Positions 60,392 through 64,000 of a stretch of DNA of 64,000 nucleotides are shown here, in pieces. The stretch lies in contig JBDWGH010000003.1 in assembly GCA_039975855.1 (NCBI GenBank), forward strand, positions 372,001-436,000, written 5' to 3'. Below the pieces are notes generated by a model that saw nothing but the letters and a program-made list of their open reading frames with translations, was not told the DNA's origin and made no database searches. This DNA comes from Litorimonas sp039975855. GTDB taxonomy: Bacteria; Pseudomonadota; Alphaproteobacteria; Caulobacterales; Maricaulaceae. How positions within the stretch are numbered: position 1 is the stretch's first letter; each line of letters opens with the position of its first letter. A program made the translations under genes and the position numbers.

Positions 60392-61567
60392 GTGCCTACG
60401 AATAGAAGAGAGCTTTTAGTTTGTGGAGGAAGCGCAATGATAGTTGCAGCTTGTTCTAACGTTCCCGTCATTTCGGATTTAGAGCAAGGCGCATCCGCCA
60501 TTATACCTGCCGCCAATCAAACCCCTACCTTGCCTAAAACCTCTTTATCCTCGCTTGCGAAGGCAAAAGGTCTGAGGTTTGGAACGGCTATCGGGTCCGG
60601 ACCATTTGAAGACGCCGCTTATCGGCGGATTATTGCTGCGGAATGCGATACATTGGTCGCGGAAAACGAACACAAACTCTACACAATTTTAGGACAAGTT
60701 GGACCTTACCAGTTCTCACGTGGGGATGAATTGGTCGAATGGGGGCTCTCCAATGATATGGATTTCCGCGGACATGTTTTACTATGGAATCGGATGGAAT
60801 TCACGCCTGCTTGGGTGTCAGAAAAAGACTTTGGCGGTAAAAAAAGAATGGAAGATTTCGTTTCGTCATACATCCAGAAACTGACCCAGCATTACGGAGA
60901 AAAAATCTATTCTTGGGATGTCGTAAACGAGACTATTGATCCCGCGTCAGGGAAAATGCGGGACACCGTTTTTGTCCAAAATGGCGGTGAAGAAATTGTC
61001 GATTTCAGTTTTCATAAAGCCAAGGAATTCGCTCCTCATGCCGAGCTTGTTTATAATGATTATATGATTTGGGAGTCTGGAAACGAAAAGCATCGCTATG
61101 GTGTACTGAAACTCCTAGAAGGCTTTAGGAAGCGCGGCGTACCAATTGATACCTTTGGGATTCAGGGTCATCTGGGCACGAAGGTTGGAGATCCAAAAGA
61201 TGGATATCCTGACCCTCAGGCTAAAGAGTGGCAGCGCTTTTTGGATGAAATTGTTGGTATGGACTACAAGCTTATCGTCAGTGAATTCGATGTAAATGAT
61301 ACAGGGTTAAACGCGGATCCGAAAATTCGAGACGAAGAAGTTGCGGCTTACGGCAAGGCGTTCTTGGATATGATGCTAAGCTACACGCAGACAAAAGACG
61401 TCTTGGCTTGGGGCTTGTGCGACCGTCATACCTGGCTGCAGACATGGTGGCCGAGGAAAGACAATTTAGTGAAGCGGCCATCGCTCTATGATGTTCACTA
61501 TCAGCCTAAACCCCTTCGTGAGGCGATAGCCCAGGCCTTCAAAGATGCGCCGGTGCGGTCGGCTTAA
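60392..61567 (+). CDS. GH10 endo-1,4-beta-xylanase, predicted Tat-exported lipoprotein
   Basis: Glycoside hydrolase family 10 enzyme expected to cut xylan. The GTG start at 60392 has GGAGG six bases upstream; the product has 391 residues. The N-terminus carries Arg5-Arg6 in NRRELL, followed by a hydrophobic stretch and lipobox V18-A19-A20-C21, which suggests Tat export and lipidation. The acid/base Glu179 lies in WDVVNETIDP, the nucleophile Glu297 in IVSEFDVND, and the substrate residues are in GHVLLWN and IQGHLG. It is a single catalytic domain with no carbohydrate-binding module. A transaldolase gene follows. Confidence 0.93.
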   Translation: MPTNRRELLVCGGSAMIVAACSNVPVISDLEQGASAIIPAANQTPTLPKTSLSSLAKAKGLRFGTAIGSGPFEDAAYRRIIAAECDTLVAENEHKLYTILGQVGPYQFSRGDELVEWGLSNDMDFRGHVLLWNRMEFTPAWVSEKDFGGKKRMEDFVSSYIQKLTQHYGEKIYSWDVVNETIDPASGKMRDTVFVQNGGEEIVDFSFHKAKEFAPHAELVYNDYMIWESGNEKHRYGVLKLLEGFRKRGVPIDTFGIQGHLGTKVGDPKDGYPDPQAKEWQRFLDEIVGMDYKLIVSEFDVNDTGLNADPKIRDEEVAAYGKAFLDMMLSYTQTKDVLAWGLCDRHTWLQTWWPRKDNLVKRPSLYDVHYQPKPLREAIAQAFKDAPVRSA

Positions 61568-61611
61568 GCGATATCTCATCAAAAAATGTAATCCAAAAAA
61601 CAAAGCAAGTT

Positions 61612-62262
61612 ATGAAGTTCTTTATCGATAGTGCCGACCTCGAGGCCATCTCTGAGTTAAACGATATCGGGTTGGTCGATGGGGTTACGACTAATCCATC
61701 AATCATCGCGAAATCTGGACGAAACTTCAAAGAGGTTATCGCAGAAATTTGTGAAATTACCTCCGGACATGTTTCTGCAGAAGTCATTGCCTCTGATTCC
61801 GCCGGAATGATTGAAGAAGGCCTGACGCTCAGAAAAATTGCCGAAAACGTCTGCGTCAAACTCCCTCTCACTCTGGAGGGTTTGAAGGCTTGTAACATCC
61901 TGTCAAAACAGAATGTCCCCACAAATGTAACCCTTTGTTTCTCCCCAAATCAGGCTCTGCTCGCCGCGAAATGTGGCGCCACCTATATCTCGCCCTTTAT
62001 TGGTCGATTGGATGATATTACCTTAGATGGGATTGACCTCATTCAAGATATTCGGTCGATCTATGACAATTATCAGTTTAAGACTGAAATCTTGGCAGCG
62101 TCTATCCGTAACGCCAATCACGTGAAGGAATGCGCTCTTATTGGTGCGGATGTTATTACCGCCCCGCCAAGTGTTATAAAGGGCCTAAGTGGTCATGTTC
62201 TAACAGACAAAGGACTTGCCGCTTTCATGAAGGATTGGAATGCGACGGGTCAGACAATCTAA
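61612..62262 (+). CDS. tal: transaldolase (short FSA/TalC-like type)
   Basis: Pentose phosphate pathway enzyme that transfers dihydroxyacetone units. The 216-residue protein starts MKFFIDSADLEAISELND and has GVTTNPSIIAKSG near residue 25. The Schiff-base lysine is in VCVKLPLTLEGLKA near residue 83, and SPFIGRLDD lies near 126. Fructose-6-phosphate aldolase belongs to the same family, but context and motifs fit transaldolase better. It sits 44 bp after the xylanase and could process pentose sugars released from xylan. Confidence 0.92.
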   Translation: MKFFIDSADLEAISELNDIGLVDGVTTNPSIIAKSGRNFKEVIAEICEITSGHVSAEVIASDSAGMIEEGLTLRKIAENVCVKLPLTLEGLKACNILSKQNVPTNVTLCFSPNQALLAAKCGATYISPFIGRLDDITLDGIDLIQDIRSIYDNYQFKTEILAASIRNANHVKECALIGADVITAPPSVIKGLSGHVLTDKGLAAFMKDWNATGQTI

Positions 62263-62366
62263 ACCTTTAGGTCAAAGGAATGACGCGGCTGTAGCCGATT
62301 AGCCGTGTGAGGGCTTTCTTCTAACTTTTCTTTACTTGGGGCGCTGGGCTTGCGAACTTGGTGGGG

Positions 62367-63665
62367 ATGACTTCTCTCCCTGAAAATGACTTTGAGTCCG
62401 CCAAAATTGCGGCGACCGCACTTGATGAAGCGGCAAGGGATATGCGGGTCTTGTCGTCCCTAAGCTGGGACAATTCCATGCGAGAGGCCTTTCTGGCGCG
62501 TGGTGTGACGCCCAACCCCGAATATAGGGCGGTCGATACGACCAACGCTCGGGATGCGATTGCTTTCGCTCGCAAGCATATTGATGGCGATCATGTCGTT
62601 ATGCAGTGGCTGAGCCGTCTTTGCGCTACGCTTGATACGACAGCTGAACTGATGGACGCGCGAGGGACGCCAGAGTTTTTAGAGCATTCTGCGGCGTTGT
62701 ATGGGCGTCCAAAGGATTTGATGCTCGATAAAACCACGCGAGTTTTGGATTTGGCGCGGCACATGGATGCCACGCTAGAGGGTATGGATTTCGATCAATT
62801 GGTTGTCGAGGGATATGAAACTGAACTCGATGCAGAGGGTTTTGCGAGTGCGTTAAGGGCGAAGTTAGAGCCCTTCTTTGGGGTGGATGCACCTGCCGTT
62901 ATCGTATCGCCAGATGTGTCTTCAAAAGCGGCTGCATCCTCAAAACGAATTCGTATTCGGACTGATGCAAACTTCACGGACCGCGATGTGGATCAGCTGC
63001 TGCATCACGAAGCGCTGGTTCATTCAGCCACGGGTTTGAATGGGAAGCTTCAAAAGAATTTTCCTATATTGGGACGGGGGCACCCGGGCACGACCGAAAT
63101 TCAAGAGGGCTTGGCGGTCTTTGCGGAGGTAATTACTGGCAATATGGACCCGCGTCGGTTCCGGCGTTTGTCGGGACGGGTGATAGCGATTCAAATGGCG
63201 ATTGAGGGGGCCGATTTTAAAGACGTTTTCGAGTTCTTTGATGATCGAATAGACGACCCAGAACAGGCTTATGAAAACACGCGGCGCGTTTTTCGTGGTG
63301 GCGTGATGTCTGGTGGTGCGCCGTTCACCAAAGACATGGTGTATCTGAACGGCCTATTGCGGGTGCATAATTTCATCCGGACTGCGGTTAAACTTCGGCG
63401 GTCTGATTTGATCCGTGTGTTGTTTGTTGGGAAACTCGATATTGAGGACATTCCGGCGCTGGCCCAGCTCGCGAGTTTAAAACGAATCGAACCGCCAAAA
63501 TTCATGCCGCCATGGGCTAGCGATTTGAGGTTTCTCGTCAGCTATATGGCTTATTCTGCCTTTCTCAATCAGGTTAAAATGCCAGGCTTTCAGGCCTATT
63601 ACGAGAGCGAGCTGGACGAGGTTCCGGATGTTTGGAGCTTCGCAGATGGAGATCCATGGACTTAA
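62367..63665 (+). CDS. DUF1704 family protein (QEGLA motif, HExxxH putative metallopeptidase)
   Basis: A 432-residue protein from ATG 62367; a TTG at 62358 is an alternative. The family is annotated as flavohemoglobin-expression-modulating QEGLA-motif protein (DUF1704). It carries HEALVH (His214, Glu215, His219), a zinc-binding HExxxH, and TTEIQEGLA with Glu247, a likely third ligand. Eukaryotic relatives (MATCAP) are tyrosine carboxypeptidases that act on tubulin. The bacterial substrate is unknown. No neighbour clarifies its role. It ends convergently 2 bp from the next gene. Confidence 0.82.
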   Translation: MTSLPENDFESAKIAATALDEAARDMRVLSSLSWDNSMREAFLARGVTPNPEYRAVDTTNARDAIAFARKHIDGDHVVMQWLSRLCATLDTTAELMDARGTPEFLEHSAALYGRPKDLMLDKTTRVLDLARHMDATLEGMDFDQLVVEGYETELDAEGFASALRAKLEPFFGVDAPAVIVSPDVSSKAAASSKRIRIRTDANFTDRDVDQLLHHEALVHSATGLNGKLQKNFPILGRGHPGTTEIQEGLAVFAEVITGNMDPRRFRRLSGRVIAIQMAIEGADFKDVFEFFDDRIDDPEQAYENTRRVFRGGVMSGGAPFTKDMVYLNGLLRVHNFIRTAVKLRRSDLIRVLFVGKLDIEDIPALAQLASLKRIEPPKFMPPWASDLRFLVSYMAYSAFLNQVKMPGFQAYYESELDEVPDVWSFADGDPWT

Positions 63666-63667
63666 AT

Positions 63668-64000
63668 TTAGACGTCGTCGTTGCTGTAAAGACCTGATTG
63701 CCTTCGGTCCGGCAAGACATGCATAAACCAGTAAAAAATCTTCGACCATCCCGATGTTTCAAACACAAGGAAAATTGCCCAGAGTGTCGACCGTTCGCCC
63801 CGATACCGATCTTTCCAATGCAGAATAGGAATTAAGCAGAGAAGGCCTATCAGCCAAACAATGCCTATCATTAACGCAATTCTACCCAGCACCGACAGGA
63901 ATTGTATATTGCTCAACATTAATGGAATGCCGATTATTAGGCCAATCAAAGCTGCAATGGCACCTCGTTTAAGCCAGCCTAACTTTTGCGCGAACCACTC
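63668..64000 (-). CDS. membrane protein, C-terminal part (runs off the window)
   Basis: The frame is open from the stop at 63668 to the window edge, 110 codons. No ATG is seen inside; a TTG at 63949 is the only start-like codon, so the gene probably begins outside. The visible part has two hydrophobic helices (starting AALIGLIIGIPLMLSN and IALMIGIVWLIGLLCL) and a polar tail ending in DRRQSGLYSNDDV. I do not recognise a family. Confidence 0.6.
   Translation of the reverse strand, partial: EWFAQKLGWLKRGAIAALIGLIIGIPLMLSNIQFLSVLGRIALMIGIVWLIGLLCLIPILHWKDRYRGERSTLWAIFLVFETSGWSKIFYWFMHVLPDRRQSGLYSNDDV

Noticed and set aside
62281..62330. CGGCT/AGCCG repeats after tal as a terminator
   Set aside because: The stem is only five base pairs and the T-rich stretch is interrupted and displaced.

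Overview
The window is a chromosomal segment of an alphaproteobacterium with moderate GC, most likely a marine member of the Caulobacterales/Hyphomonadales. This rests on the gene order nuo – birA – coaX – rnj – mce – DUF1467 – proS – lolCD – dnaE – rpsB – tsf – pyrH – frr – uppS – cdsA – dxr – rseP – bamA – lpx genes – comEC – lexA, which I recall as a conserved core block around Caulobacter. The alphaproteobacterial SOS operator (GAAC/GTTC half-sites with 7-bp spacing), NuoE with a C-terminal extension, and LpxI in place of LpxH also fit. The assignment is an inference from content; no 16S rRNA is present. I saw no tRNA, rRNA, CRISPR array, insertion sequence or prophage.

Layout: (1) 1-473, the start of a secreted protein on the minus strand and a 319-bp intergenic region. 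(2) 474-16137, a complete 14-gene complex I operon (nuoA-N) with three extra small genes: a lipoprotein between nuoC and nuoD, a 67-residue protein between nuoD and nuoE, and a two-helix membrane protein between nuoE and nuoF. (3) 16153-23587, birA, coaX, RNase J, methylmalonyl-CoA epimerase, DUF1467, prolyl-tRNA synthetase and the Lol lipoprotein exporter. (4) 23543-28612, an APC permease on the minus strand, then a 31-residue membrane protein behind a perfect SOS box, followed by the replicative polymerase gene dnaE. (5) 28794-32485, translation genes rpsB (with a fused extra domain), tsf and frr, plus pyrH. (6) 32486-43892, the envelope block: uppS, cdsA, dxr, rseP, bamA, skp, lpxD, fabZ, lpxA, lpxI, lpxB. 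(7) 43889-55254, mostly minus strand: gltA, gltX, lexA and trpC-D-G-E behind a ppiD-like chaperone, with comEC on the plus strand. (8) 55383-64000, mixed genes: tpiA, a PAN-domain secreted protein, prfC, an Asp/Asn hydroxylase, a GH10 xylanase under a 34-bp perfect palindrome, transaldolase, and a DUF1704 metallopeptidase-like protein.

The genes combine respiration, lipid A and outer-membrane assembly, translation and replication. The most notable signal is a two-site SOS regulon. LexA (48828-49469) has GTTC-N7-GTTC in its own promoter, and the same site covers the -10 element in front of the 31-residue membrane protein upstream of dnaE. That makes the small protein a strong candidate for a SidA-type SOS division inhibitor. 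Other points of interest are an S2 ribosomal protein fused to a DUF2853-like domain, the accessory genes in the nuo operon, and the xylanase operator.
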